From Streptomyces bicolor (GTDB lineage: Bacteria > Actinomycetota > Actinomycetes > Streptomycetales > Streptomycetaceae): 64,000 bases of DNA. The stretch covers positions 1-64,000 of the forward strand of contig NZ_JOFS01000022.1 of the NCBI RefSeq assembly GCF_000719285.1, written 5' to 3'. The notes below the pieces were generated by a model, which worked only from the letters and a program-made list of their open reading frames with translations, had not been told where the DNA came from and ran no database searches. The position numbers and the translations under genes were made by a program. Below are positions 53,051 to 62,171 of the stretch, one piece after another (positions within the stretch are counted from its first letter, which is position 1; every line of letters starts with the position of its first letter).

Positions 53051-53953
53051 ATGACGGGCACGCCGGCGCCGGCCGACCGGTTCGAGGAGCATCGCGGCCA
53101 TCTGAAGGCCGTCGCCTACCGCATGCTGGGCTCCCTGTCCGAGGCGGACGACGCCGTCCAGGAGAGCTGGATCAAGCTCAGCCGCACGGACCCGGACGAG
53201 ATCCAGAACCTCGGCGGCTGGCTGACCACGGTCACCGGCCGGGTCTGCCTGGACATGCTGCGCTCACGCACGAGACGGCATGAGGAACCGCTGGACGACA
53301 CCTTCGTCCCGGACCCGGTGATCCGGCCGCTGTCGCAGATCGACCCGGAACAGGAGGTGCTCCAGGCCGACTCGGTGGGCCTGGCCCTGCTGGTGGTGCT
53401 GGAGACGCTGGAGCCGGCCGAGCGGATCGCGTTTGTGCTGCACGACATGTTCGCGGTGCCCTTCGACGAGATCGCGCCGATCGTGGAACGCTCCTCGGCC
53501 GCGACCCGCCAGCTGGCCAGCCGCGCCCGGCGCAGGGTGCGGGGAGCCACGCCGTCTGCCGAGCCGGACCTCGGCAGACAGCGGCAGGTCCTCGACGCCT
53601 TCATGGCGGCGTCCCGCGCGGGGGACTTCGAGGCGCTGCTCGCGGTCCTCGACCCCGACGTCGTGCTGCGGGCCGACTCCGGGCCGCTGATCGGCGGAGT
53701 GGCGGCGTCCAAGGTGGTGCGCGGGGCGAAGCCCGTGGCCGAACAGGTGATGCTGTTCCGGCAGTTGGCGCAGCCCACGCAGTTCATCCGATTCGTGCTC
53801 GTCAACGGCACGGTCGGGATCCTCAACGCCCCCGAAGGGAAGCCGCAGTCGGTCATGGGCGTCACCATCTCCGACGGCCGGATCACCGAGATGTACATCC
53901 TGGCGGACCCCGAGCGGCTGGCCGGTCTCGACCTGACGGACCTCGCCGGCTGA
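53051..53953 (+). CDS. ECF sigma factor of the SigJ/ECF41 type
   Basis: The 300-residue protein has ECF regions 2 (VAYRMLGSLSEADDAVQESW) and 4 (AERIAFVLHDMFAVPFDEIA). A C-terminal SnoaL-like domain follows (VLDAFMAASRAGDFEALLAV, then LDPDVVLRADSG) that regulates activity in this group. ECF41 factors often lie next to an oxidoreductase or carboxymuconolactone decarboxylase gene; none is adjacent here. ATG 53051 follows GGGGGAG. It converges on the DUF5999 gene with one base between stops. Confidence 0.88.
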   Translation: MTGTPAPADRFEEHRGHLKAVAYRMLGSLSEADDAVQESWIKLSRTDPDEIQNLGGWLTTVTGRVCLDMLRSRTRRHEEPLDDTFVPDPVIRPLSQIDPEQEVLQADSVGLALLVVLETLEPAERIAFVLHDMFAVPFDEIAPIVERSSAATRQLASRARRRVRGATPSAEPDLGRQRQVLDAFMAASRAGDFEALLAVLDPDVVLRADSGPLIGGVAASKVVRGAKPVAEQVMLFRQLAQPTQFIRFVLVNGTVGILNAPEGKPQSVMGVTISDGRITEMYILADPERLAGLDLTDLAG

Positions 53954-53954
53954 G

Positions 53955-54155
53955 TCAGGCGGCGACGGCCAGCGGGCCGTGGACCCGGTGCGGGTCCACG
54001 GCCCGCCCGTCCGGCAGCAGCTCACCGGTGTCGTCGAAGACGATGGTGCCGTTGCACAGCAGGCTCCAGCCCTGTTCGGGGTGGGCCGACACGATCACGG
54101 CGGCGTGATGGTCCGGGCTCTCGGCGTTCGGGCACGGGGGCTGGTGGCTGCACAT
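53955..54155 (-). CDS. DUF5999 small protein
   Basis: The 66-residue protein opens MCSHQPPCPNAESPDHHAAV and continues SAHPEQGWSLLCNGTIVFDD with GELLPDGR. Cys and His near the N-terminus could bind a metal. The family is short and common in Streptomyces, and its function is unknown. Confidence 0.75.
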   Translation of the reverse strand: MCSHQPPCPNAESPDHHAAVIVSAHPEQGWSLLCNGTIVFDDTGELLPDGRAVDPHRVHGPLAVAA

Positions 54156-54315
54156 GACGTCTCTCCCGGATTGCTCGATGCGGGCGTGCTCCTGCTTTCG
54201 TCGGCTCGTCTATCAGTGGTAGCCGAGTTTGTTTTCCGCTGTATGAGAGGACCCCCACAGCGCCGGAAACGCGTCGGTGAGTTTTCGTTCCGGGCCGGAC
54301 ATTAGGCTGGACGTC

Positions 54316-55146
54316 ATGCAAGATCACCCCGGCGACCTCATCGACCTGCGCGGAGACTGCGCGAACTGCTTCGGGCTGTGCTGCGTCGCCCTTCCCTTCG
54401 CCGCCTCCGCCGACTTCGCGGTCGACAAGGCGGCCGGGACGCCCTGCCGGAACCTCCAGGACGACCACCGCTGCGGCATCCACGCCCGGCTCCGGCAGAG
54501 CGGCTTCACCGGCTGCACGGTCTACGACTGCTTCGGCGCCGGACAGAAGGTCTCGCAGGTCACCTTCGCGGGCCAGGACTGGCGCAGGGGCTCACGCGAC
54601 CACGCCCGCCGGATGTTCGACGTCTTCCCGGTCGTCCGCCAGCTCCACGAACTGCTCTGGTACCTGACCGAGGCCCTCACCCTGCCCGCCGCCCGCCCTC
54701 TGCACGCCGAGCTGCGCGGCCTCCTGGAGACGACCGAGGAGCTCACGCGCCGGTCCCCGGAGGAGCTCGGCGCACTGGACGTGGCAGCTCACCGTCAGGA
54801 CGTCAACGCCCTCCTGCTGAGGACCAGCGAGCTGGCGCGGGCAGGCGTGCGCGGCCGCAAGAAGGACCGCCGGGGCGCGGACCTGATCGGCGCCCGGCTC
54901 AAGGGCGCCGACCTGCGCGGCGCGAACCTGCGCGGTGCCTACCTGATCGCCGCCGACTTGACCGGCGCCGACCTGCGCGGGGCGGACCTCATCGGCGCCG
55001 ACCTGCGCGACACCGACCTCACCGACGCCGACCTGACCGGCGCCTTCTTCCTGACCCAGCCCCAGCTGAACGCGGCCCGGGGCAGTGCGGGCACCCGGCT
55101 GCCCGGCTCAGTCGGCCGCCCGGTGCACTGGACAGCGGAGGTCTGA
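54316..55146 (+). CDS. Cys-rich (YkgJ-like) pentapeptide-repeat protein
   Basis: The 276-residue protein has eight cysteines in the first 72 residues (15, 18, 22, 23, 44, 53, 67, 72). Their CxxCxxxCC and later C-x-Y-x-C pattern recalls YkgJ-type metal-chelating domains. A helical middle follows, then about 14 pentapeptide units of the A(D/N)LxG type at about 190-260. Pentapeptide helices often act as DNA mimics or protein scaffolds. ATG 54316 is chosen. The end overlaps the convergent P450 gene by 39 bases. Confidence 0.75.
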   Translation: MQDHPGDLIDLRGDCANCFGLCCVALPFAASADFAVDKAAGTPCRNLQDDHRCGIHARLRQSGFTGCTVYDCFGAGQKVSQVTFAGQDWRRGSRDHARRMFDVFPVVRQLHELLWYLTEALTLPAARPLHAELRGLLETTEELTRRSPEELGALDVAAHRQDVNALLLRTSELARAGVRGRKKDRRGADLIGARLKGADLRGANLRGAYLIAADLTGADLRGADLIGADLRDTDLTDADLTGAFFLTQPQLNAARGSAGTRLPGSVGRPVHWTAEV

Positions 55147-56628
55147 GGGCGCGCCCTCAGCGGTGCCGGACGGGACGGGTGGTCCAGGCGCAGGCGTGGC
55201 CCGCCGTTCCAGGCCCAGCCGCAGCCCCTCCGGCATCAGCGTCAGTCGCTCCGTCACCCGGAGCCGATAGGCGGGGTCGCCGCGGAACTCGTACCGGCGC
55301 AGCAGCAGCCCCAGCACCAGCGTGGCCTCGTGCAGCGCGAACTGGCGCCCGATGCAGGCCCGCGCTCCCGTCCCGAACGGCTTGAAGGTGTGCGGCGGTC
55401 GCGTCCGCACGGCCCCCGCCTCGAAGCGGTCCGGGTCGAACCGCCCGGCGTCCGCGCCCCACACCTGTGGATCGCGGTGCAGCATCGCCGTGAGCACCAG
55501 CGCCCAGGCGCCCCGCCGCATGGGATGGACCCCGCCGAGCACGGTGTCCTCGCGGGCCTCCCGGGCGAAGGCGGGCGCCGTCGGCCACAGCCGCAGGGAC
55601 TCGTCGAGTATGCGGCGCACATACCGCAACCTTGCCACCTGGTCGTACGCGGGCGCCTCCGCGTCGCCCCAGACACGGTCCACCTCGTCTCGGGCGCGGG
55701 CCGCGACGTCCGGATGGCGGGAGAGGTAGTGCAGGGCGAAGGACAGCGCCCCCGAGGTCGTCTCATGACCGGCGACCAGGAAGGTGATCACCTGTCGGCG
55801 GACGTTCTGCGCGGACAGTCGCTCGCCCGTCTCCGGGTGGGCCGTCTCCAGCATGCGGTCCAGCAGGTCCCCGTCGCCGGGACCGTTCGCCGTGCGGGCG
55901 CGGACCAGGTCGTCGACCGTGCGGTTGAGGTAGGCGATGTCGGCCTCGTTGCGGCGCGCGGATCGCCGTAGCAAGGAAGGCGCCGGTACGGAGTTCAGGC
56001 GCTGGGCGTAGGTGAGCGTGCCCACCATCGCCGTGACGAACGGGTGCGGCCGGTCCCGCTCGAAGGAGCCGAAGTCGTGCCCGAACCCGGTACGCGCGAT
56101 GGTCTCCAGGGTCAGCTTGGTCATGTCGCCGGGCACGTCCACCGACCGGCCCGCCGCGAGCTCGCGGTCCCAGTGGGCCATGAGCCGGTCGGCGACGTCC
56201 AGCATCATCGGGTGGTAGCCCGCCATGGCCTCCCGGCTGAACCCCGGCGCGAGCACGTCGTGCGCCAACTGCCAGTTCGGCTCGTGGTTGTACGCCGTGA
56301 ACAGGCCGTCCCCGGCGACCGGGCGCAGATTGGCGACCCCGAGCCCGACGTGCTTGGCGAAGCGGGACTCATCCGCCATGTCCGCCGTGAGATCGGCGCC
56401 CCACACGAACACGAACTCCCTGTTGAACGCCCTGCGCCGGAAGATCGGCCCCAACTGCCGGGCGTGTCGCAGGGAATCCTGGAGCGGCGTACGCCTGCTG
56501 GCGCCGAGCACATCGCCGAGCAGGGGGAGCCGGTGCGGAGGATGCGGTATGCGGTGCAGCTCCGGCCAGCCCTGCTCGGCGCTGCGGAATCCCTTCGGGA
56601 GTCCGTTCCCGGTCGTAGTCCCCACCAT
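55108..56628 (-). CDS. Stand-alone CYP102-like cytochrome P450
   Basis: The 506-residue P450 opens [16 protein letters not shown] and has [20 protein letters not shown], the I-helix motif [11 protein letters not shown], ExxR in LDESLRLWP, and haem loop [20 protein letters not shown]. These track the haem domain of CYP102 (P450 BM3) fatty-acid hydroxylases closely. The protein ends about 20 residues after that domain, so the fused reductase of CYP102 is absent and separate redox partners are needed. ATG 56628 follows AGGGAGA. A TetR gene is divergent. Confidence 0.88.
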   Translation of the reverse strand: MVGTTTGNGLPKGFRSAEQGWPELHRIPHPPHRLPLLGDVLGASRRTPLQDSLRHARQLGPIFRRRAFNREFVFVWGADLTADMADESRFAKHVGLGVANLRPVAGDGLFTAYNHEPNWQLAHDVLAPGFSREAMAGYHPMMLDVADRLMAHWDRELAAGRSVDVPGDMTKLTLETIARTGFGHDFGSFERDRPHPFVTAMVGTLTYAQRLNSVPAPSLLRRSARRNEADIAYLNRTVDDLVRARTANGPGDGDLLDRMLETAHPETGERLSAQNVRRQVITFLVAGHETTSGALSFALHYLSRHPDVAARARDEVDRVWGDAEAPAYDQVARLRYVRRILDESLRLWPTAPAFAREAREDTVLGGVHPMRRGAWALVLTAMLHRDPQVWGADAGRFDPDRFEAGAVRTRPPHTFKPFGTGARACIGRQFALHEATLVLGLLLRRYEFRGDPAYRLRVTERLTLMPEGLRLGLERRATPAPGPPVPSGTAEGAPSDLRCPVHRAAD

Positions 56629-56735
56629 GACGCGATCTCCCTTGATCCAGCGGCAGGTTGAGCTCGTTGTACGTCGGTTCAATAACGCGCCCAGTCTGGT
56701 CCCGCTGTTGAATCCACGTCAAGTAAAGTGCGGGC

Positions 56736-57344
56736 ATGGCCGCGAACCAGGGCGAGCGCGCACGCCGCAGGCTCAGCACCGAGGAGCGCCGCGAGCAGCT
56801 CCTCACCGTCGGGGCGAGGCTGTTCTCGGAGAGTCCGTACGACGACGTGTGGATCGAGCAGGTCGCCGAGATCGCAGGCGTTTCGCGAGGGTTGCTGTAC
56901 CACTACTTCCCGACGAAGCGGGACTTCTTCGCGGCCGTCGTCGAGCGGGAGAGCGAGCGCATGCTGCGGATGACGGCCGCCGTGCCCGGGGTCCCGGTGC
57001 GCGAGCAACTCGCCGCGGGGCTCGATACCTATCTGGAGTATGTGCAGGCCCACGCCCACGGCTACCGCGCCTTCCATCGCGCCGACGCGGCCGGTGACCA
57101 GGCGGTGCGCAAGGTCTATCAGCGAGCCCTGGCCGCGCAGGAGAAGCAGATCCTGGCGGCGATGGCGGCGGATCCCGAGTTCGGCCCGGTCTTCGAGAAG
57201 CGGCCCGACGTCGGACTCGCCGTGCGGGGCTGGCTGGCGTTCACGACCGCCGTGTGTCTGGAGTGGCTGAGGGGTTCGGAGCTGTCCCGGGAGCAGGTGC
57301 GCGACCTGTGCGCCCGCGCTCTGCTGGGTGTCATCTCGGCCTGA
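56736..57344 (+). CDS. TetR-family regulator next to the P450
   Basis: The 202-residue protein has the TetR HTH (VWIEQVAEIAGVSRGLLYHY, then FPTKRDFFAAV) and a helical ligand-binding half (EQLAAGLDTYLEYVQAHAHG). As in many TetR-P450 pairs, it probably represses the divergent P450 and itself. TTCAA/TTGAA arms in the shared promoter are a weak operator candidate. The inducer is unknown, and a fatty acid would fit the P450. Confidence 0.85.
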   Translation: MAANQGERARRRLSTEERREQLLTVGARLFSESPYDDVWIEQVAEIAGVSRGLLYHYFPTKRDFFAAVVERESERMLRMTAAVPGVPVREQLAAGLDTYLEYVQAHAHGYRAFHRADAAGDQAVRKVYQRALAAQEKQILAAMAADPEFGPVFEKRPDVGLAVRGWLAFTTAVCLEWLRGSELSREQVRDLCARALLGVISA

Positions 57345-57418
57345 ACACCCCGGACGCCTCCAAAGAGATCGCACAGGATCGCGAGGGCTGGTTGGCGTGC
57401 GGCCCGATCTTCGATAGG

Positions 57419-57437
57419 TTAGGCAAGGCTTACCTAA
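57419..57437. promoter_or_regulatory. Iron box (DmdR/IdeR operator)
   Basis: TTAGGCAAGGCTTACCTAA matches the 19-bp actinobacterial iron box TTAGGTTAGGCTAACCTAA at 16 positions. It ends 11 bases before the DUF2470 start, so iron-loaded repressor should block transcription or translation start. Confidence 0.8.
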
Positions 57438-57448
57438 GGAGGTATGGG

Positions 57449-58174
57449 ATGGCTGACAGCCAAACCTGGGCGGCCGCGCCTTCCGCGGCGGAACGCGCCC
57501 GGTCGGTGCTCGCCGCCGCGTGGTCCTGCGCGGTGACCGCGGAAGGCTGCCGCGACGAGCTGGTCGGCGCGCACACCGTGACCGAGGACGGCCGCGTCCT
57601 GCTGGACGTGCCGGAGGACAGTGTGCTCGTCACGGCGGCGATCTGCGCCCCCCGCGGAGAGCCGTCCGCCGTCCTGGAGTTCGCCGACGTCGCGCCCGTG
57701 CCGGTGCGGGGGCGGATCCGTTCCCGGCTCTGGCTGTCCGGCTGGTTCGCCCCCGAGGAGGGCAGACTCGCCTTCCACGCGACGCGGGCGGTGCTGCGGC
57801 AGCCGTCCGGTGCCGTGGTCGTCGACCTCGAGGAGTTCGCCGCCGCCGCACCCGACCCGCTGTCCACCGCCGAGGCCCGGCTGCTCACCCACCTCGCCGA
57901 CTGCCACCCGGACGCCGTCGAGCGGCTCACCCGCCTCGTCGACTCCGACAGCCTGCACGGCGCCGTCCGCGTCCAGCCCCTCGCCGTCGACCGGCACGGA
58001 CTGACCCTGCGCATCGAGCGTGCCCGCGCCCAGGCCGACGTACGACTGCCGTTCCACCGGCCCGCCGACGACGTCGGACAGCTCACCGAGCGCATGCACA
58101 TCCTGCTCGCCCAGGCCAGCGCCGCCTCCTGCCCCCGCGCCCTACAGCGGCAGCGCACAGACGGCGACGGGTGA
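57449..58174 (+). CDS. Iron-regulated DUF2470 protein
   Basis: The 241-residue protein has an N-terminal half that looks like a split-barrel (VLLDVPEDSVLVTAAICAPR) and a C-terminal DUF2470 domain (EARLLTHLADCHPDAVERLT, then GAVRVQPLAVDRHGLTLRIE). DUF2470 domains occur with HugZ-like haem-degrading or iron-handling proteins. The start, with AAGGAGG before it, directly follows an iron box, so it is made under iron limitation. Its end overlaps the convergent lactonase gene by 33 bases. Confidence 0.8.
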   Translation: MADSQTWAAAPSAAERARSVLAAAWSCAVTAEGCRDELVGAHTVTEDGRVLLDVPEDSVLVTAAICAPRGEPSAVLEFADVAPVPVRGRIRSRLWLSGWFAPEEGRLAFHATRAVLRQPSGAVVVDLEEFAAAAPDPLSTAEARLLTHLADCHPDAVERLTRLVDSDSLHGAVRVQPLAVDRHGLTLRIERARAQADVRLPFHRPADDVGQLTERMHILLAQASAASCPRALQRQRTDGDG

Positions 58175-59362
58175 CGCGAACGGCTCGCCGGCCGGCCGCA
58201 GTTCACCGCTGTCCTCGTCGACCCGGAAGACGCTGACGGTGCTCGACCGCTGGTTCGCCGCGAACAGCAGCGTGCCCTCCGGCGAGAGGGCGATCTGCCG
58301 CGGGAAGTCCCCGAACACCGGCACCGTGTCGAGCAGCTTGAGCCGGGCGCCGTCCGCCTCCACCGCGTAGCGCGCGAGGCTGTTGTGGCCCCGGTTGGCG
58401 AGATAGGCGTAGCGGCCGTTCGGGGTCACCACGATCTGCGCGGGATAGCTGGTGCCGGAGCCCGTGCCCGTGTCCTGCTCCGCGCCGATGGTCAGCCTGC
58501 CCGTGCCTGGGTCGTACGTGCAGACAGTGACGCTGTTGTCGACCTCGTTGGCCAGATACGCGTACCGCCCGCCCGGGTGGAACGTCAGATGACGCGGGCC
58601 CGCCCCCGGCTCGGTCTGCGCCCGCGCGACCTCGGTCAGCGTGCCCGCCTTCTCGTCGAGGCGGTACGTGTACACCGTGTCGGTGCCCAGGTCGACGGCG
58701 AGCACATGGCGGCCGTCGGGGCTGGTGATGAACTGGTGGGCGTGCGGGCTCTCCTGGCCCGGCCCGGGCGCCGGACTGGAGTGCGTGACCAGGCCGGTGC
58801 GCTCACCGAGCGCGCCCGAGGCGTCGATCGGGTGCACGGCCACGCTTCCGGTGCCGTAGTTGGCGCTCAGCAGCCAGCGTCCGCTCGGATGCACCGACAG
58901 ATGGCAGGGCGCCGCCCCGCCCGTGCTGCGGCTCCCCAGAACCTTTCGGTCGGCGACGCGCACGGCGGTCACGGCACCGTCCTCGCGCTCGTTGACCGCG
59001 TACAGCGTCCGGCCGTCCGGGTGCAGGGCCAGATACGAGGGATCGTCGACGCCGGTGATCGTCCCGGTGCCGGTGACACGGCCCGTGACCGGGTCGTACG
59101 TGGCGAGGCCGATGCCCTGGCCGCCGCCCTCGACGGAGGTGTAGGTGCCGAGGTAGAGGGGACGCGGGCCGGACGGCTCGCGGCTCTCGGTCCGGGCGCT
59201 CTGACGCGGGCCGGGTGTCGTCGCCTCGGAGGCCGCGCTGCCGGCCGTGTCCGCCGGCGCGGGCGCGTCGTCGCACGCCGTGGTCGCCGGGACCGTGACG
59301 CCGGCGGCCGACCCCGCGAGGGTTCCGACGAATCGGCGCCTGCTCAGCCCACCACTGCCCAT
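58142..59362 (-). CDS. Tat-exported lactonase (YbhE/Pgl-type beta-propeller)
   Basis: The 406-residue protein has a twin-arginine signal (SRRRFVGTLAGSAAGVTVPA) ending in TTAC, a possible lipobox. A seven-bladed propeller follows (YLGTYTSVEGGGQGIGLATY, SYLALHPDGRTLYAVNE, PCHLSVHPSGRWLLSANYGT, PRHLTFHPGGRYAYLANEVD). The cytoplasmic relative is 6-phosphogluconolactonase; exported copies presumably act on other lactones. ATG 59362 is chosen over GTG 59368. Confidence 0.85.
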   Translation of the reverse strand: MGSGGLSRRRFVGTLAGSAAGVTVPATTACDDAPAPADTAGSAASEATTPGPRQSARTESREPSGPRPLYLGTYTSVEGGGQGIGLATYDPVTGRVTGTGTITGVDDPSYLALHPDGRTLYAVNEREDGAVTAVRVADRKVLGSRSTGGAAPCHLSVHPSGRWLLSANYGTGSVAVHPIDASGALGERTGLVTHSSPAPGPGQESPHAHQFITSPDGRHVLAVDLGTDTVYTYRLDEKAGTLTEVARAQTEPGAGPRHLTFHPGGRYAYLANEVDNSVTVCTYDPGTGRLTIGAEQDTGTGSGTSYPAQIVVTPNGRYAYLANRGHNSLARYAVEADGARLKLLDTVPVFGDFPRQIALSPEGTLLFAANQRSSTVSVFRVDEDSGELRPAGEPFASPVAVCALPL

Positions 59363-59511
59363 GTCCACACCTCAGGTCGTCGGTCGTCGTGGTCGCGACA
59401 GCAACCTTGGCGTGGATCACCCGCCGAGCACAAGAAGAGCAACGAACGTTGCGCAGGGTGCAATACGACGGGGGTGGCTCTTTATGCCGGGACCTGAGCG
59501 CCTCGCGCCGC

Positions 59512-60570
59512 CTACCAGTCCCCGTCCTGCACCGGCTTGCCCGGCGCATCTTTCAGCGGCTTCACCTGGCCCGGCGTCGGCGCCTGCCACGGCTCGTGGT
59601 CGTCACCGAGCCAGTCACCGACCGGCTTCACCGCTTCCAGCGTGTCCGCGGGAGCGAGGTCCTCGGCGTCCTGGTCGTAGTAGTCGAACCAGGGCAGCCC
59701 CGCGCGCGTGTACGCGGCCCGGTCCACCGGCGACGGCGGGGGAGCCTCACCGGTGATGCGGCGCCACTCCGGAGGCGTCACCAGATGGACGAAGACCCGG
59801 CCGCCGGGGCGGTCCTCCCAGTCCGAGAGTGGGCGGTCGTCCTCGTAGACCTCCTGCCGCATCGAGCCGCCGACGCCCAGGCCCATCGCCGCGGCGGCCC
59901 GGGACCGCAGGCCCGCCGGAGCCGCGGCGGGCGCCGGGCCCGCGCCCTGGGGAGCCGGTGCCGCCATGGGTATCGCGGCACCGAAGCCACCGGACGGCGC
60001 GCCGGCCCACGCCGACTCGGCCCGGCGCCGCTCCTGCTCACGCCACTCGGCCAGCCGGGGCTCCTTCAGCGGGAACGACTGCAGCTGTACGCCGCCCCAG
60101 ACCTCCTCGCCGGTGACCTGCCCCTCGACGGTCGCGCCCAGCCCCAGCGGCACCGCCACGAACTGGCGGACCGTGCCCTTCCCGGAGTTGATGCCGTCCA
60201 GCCAGGGCTGGCGGGGCAGCACGACGTAGTTCTGCGGTTTGCGGGACAGCCGGTCGCTCCACGGTTTCCCCGAGACCGCGCACACCTTGCCCACCCCGAC
60301 CTGGAGGGCCGCCGGCTGCGTGGTGCCGCCGAAGCTGAGCCACATCGCCTCGCGCAGAAACACCGGCAGCATCACCCCGCCGTGCGCCCGCCACGCCTGC
60401 GGAACCGTGTCCGGGTGGTCCGCCACCCGCCGGATCGGGAACTCGCCGAGCCCCGGGGGCAGCGGATGCGTGCCCGACTCCGGCAGCCGCAGGGTACGGA
60501 TGAACCGCACCGCCACACCGCCGGGCAGCCGCAGTGTGTTCCCGTCGATCCGCACGGTCGTGTCGGTCAT
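59512..60570 (-). CDS. Conserved hypothetical protein
   Basis: I do not recognise this 352-residue protein. The N-terminal 190 residues look like a compact domain (TVRIDGNTLRLPGGVAVRFI, then MLPVFLREAMWLSFGG and RQFVAVPLGLGATVEGQVTG). A Pro/Ala-rich low-complexity stretch follows, then an acidic C-terminal part ending GKPVQDGDW. There is no TM or signal. It lies 45 bases downstream of the FUSC exporter gene on the same strand and may be co-transcribed. Confidence 0.55.
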   Translation of the reverse strand: MTDTTVRIDGNTLRLPGGVAVRFIRTLRLPESGTHPLPPGLGEFPIRRVADHPDTVPQAWRAHGGVMLPVFLREAMWLSFGGTTQPAALQVGVGKVCAVSGKPWSDRLSRKPQNYVVLPRQPWLDGINSGKGTVRQFVAVPLGLGATVEGQVTGEEVWGGVQLQSFPLKEPRLAEWREQERRRAESAWAGAPSGGFGAAIPMAAPAPQGAGPAPAAAPAGLRSRAAAAMGLGVGGSMRQEVYEDDRPLSDWEDRPGGRVFVHLVTPPEWRRITGEAPPPSPVDRAAYTRAGLPWFDYYDQDAEDLAPADTLEAVKPVGDWLGDDHEPWQAPTPGQVKPLKDAPGKPVQDGDW

Positions 60571-60615
60571 CGGCCCGCTCCCTCGCTCCAGGCGCCGGCC
60601 CGGACCCGGCGTCCC

Positions 60616-61869
60616 CTACCGAGAACGTCCGCCCATCCCGGTCCGGTTCCGCCACAGCTGCTCCTGAACGCCCATGCGCTCGCGCAGCCGGGTCAGCCGC
60701 GGCATCCGCGCGCGCTGCTCCTGCGACACCCGGTCCAGCTCCTCCAGCAGGCGACGCGAGCGGTGCTCGGTGTCGAGCTCGTCGAGGATGCGGTTCACCT
60801 CGGTCAGGACGGCGCCGAGCAACTGCCAGTGCCGGCTCTCGCGCTCGGCCTCCTCGCGCAGCAGCAGGGCGAGCTTGTCGCGGGTGCCCGATGCCGTGCG
60901 CAACTCCGCGGACAGCCGGGTCTCCGCCGCGTCCGCGTTGCTGCTGACGTGGGTGGTGACCAGGACCGAGAAGCTGACGATCGCGTCGGCGATCTCGGAC
61001 AGCAACTGGTCGACGACGGCGCCCGTCTCCTTCGCGAACAGCGGCTCCGGCTCACGCTCCTTCGCGAGGTCGGTGAACGTGCGGGCGAGCACCCGCAGCA
61101 CGACCGTGCAGATCTCCAGCGTGTCCAGTCCGGTGCGCAGCACGACCCGGTGCAGCACGCTGTCGCGCACGCGTGGATTGAGCCGCAGACTGTCCTCGGC
61201 CTGCCTGAGCGCCGCGTCCACCTCGACGATGTCGTGGTCGAGCCGGCGCGCCTCGTGCAGCCGGGCCGCGGCCTGCTCGAACGGTTGGCGTCCGGCGGCC
61301 TCCTCACCGATGCGCAGCATCAACTGCCGCAGCCGGCGGGCCAGTCCCTCCAGCGACTCACCGGCCTCGTCCACCCACACCGGCGGCGCCAGGAGCAGAT
61401 TGAAGCCGAGCCCGACCACCGCGCCGATCAGCGTCTCCAGGATCCGCGCCCACGCCGTGTCCCCGACGGTCGTGACGCCGAGGACCAGCATCGCGCTGAT
61501 CGCCACTTCGGGTACGTACTCGTCGACCCGCACCAGATGGCCGACCGCCAGCGAGGCGACGATCAGCAGCGCCAGGCTCCACCAGGTCAGGCCGACCAGG
61601 AGGCTGAAGGCGATGGCGACCACGACGCCGGCCACCACGGAGTTCACCCGGCGGATGCCGTTGGTGAGCGTGGCGTACAGGGTGACCTGGACGACCAGCA
61701 GCGCGGTCAGGGGCGCGGTGAGCGGGGCCTGCTCCGGACTCAGGCGCAGCGCGATGACGTAGGCGATCGTCGCCGCGGCCGCCGACCGCAGCGTCTGGAC
61801 CACCACGGGATCCCGGCGCAGCTTCCCGAGCCGCTCCTGGAACGCCGTTCCCTCACGTGCCTCTCGCAT
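60616..61869 (-). CDS. FUSC/aromatic-acid-exporter-like membrane protein
   Basis: The 417-residue protein has about six TM segments in the first 160 residues (LTALLVVQVTLYATLTNGIR, then VVAGVVVAIAFSLLVGL and ALLIVASLAVGHLVRVDEYV). A long soluble helical C-terminal part follows, as in FUSC/ArAE-type proteins such as AaeB relatives. Export of aromatic acids or similar anions is likely. ATG 61869 lacks a strong SD. A 25-nt palindrome 42 bases upstream suggests TetR-type control. Confidence 0.75.
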   Translation of the reverse strand: MREAREGTAFQERLGKLRRDPVVVQTLRSAAAATIAYVIALRLSPEQAPLTAPLTALLVVQVTLYATLTNGIRRVNSVVAGVVVAIAFSLLVGLTWWSLALLIVASLAVGHLVRVDEYVPEVAISAMLVLGVTTVGDTAWARILETLIGAVVGLGFNLLLAPPVWVDEAGESLEGLARRLRQLMLRIGEEAAGRQPFEQAAARLHEARRLDHDIVEVDAALRQAEDSLRLNPRVRDSVLHRVVLRTGLDTLEICTVVLRVLARTFTDLAKEREPEPLFAKETGAVVDQLLSEIADAIVSFSVLVTTHVSSNADAAETRLSAELRTASGTRDKLALLLREEAERESRHWQLLGAVLTEVNRILDELDTEHRSRRLLEELDRVSQEQRARMPRLTRLRERMGVQEQLWRNRTGMGGRSR

Positions 61870-61910
61870 CCTTGCGCTGTTCCCTTTCCACAGATGCCTC
61901 CAACACACAG

Positions 61911-61935
61911 CTTGCGGACCGTAACGGTCCGCAAG
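61911..61935. promoter_or_regulatory. 25-nt palindrome (TetR-type operator) between exporter and esterase genes
   Basis: CTTGCGGACCG (61911-61921) and CGGTCCGCAAG (61925-61935) are perfect 11-base arms around TAA. The ACCGnnnCGGT core is common in TetR operators. It lies in the 302-base divergent region 61870-62171, nearer the exporter; I see nothing else in that region. Confidence 0.6.
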
Positions 61936-62171
61936 AGACCCCAGAGTGATCGCAGCGGCGGGAGTACGGCAAGGGGGCGGTGTGGTGATCGTGGACACCC
62001 GCGCGCGGCCGGGCGGTCATCGGCCCGGGCCTGCGCTTCGATCGGCCGGATCCACGGCTCCGATCGGTCCGGGACTGAAGAAAACCCCCGCCGTCACCCC
62101 GAGGTTGTCCGCACCCGGGGACGGAGGACCGCCGTATGGTTCCCGTCCGCCCGGAGCGCAAGCCTTGGATC

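Noticed and set aside
53051..53953. Looked for an ECF41 partner (carboxymuconolactone decarboxylase or oxidoreductase) beside the SigJ-like gene
   Set aside because: The neighbours are a PIG-L deacetylase and DUF5999; no typical partner is present.
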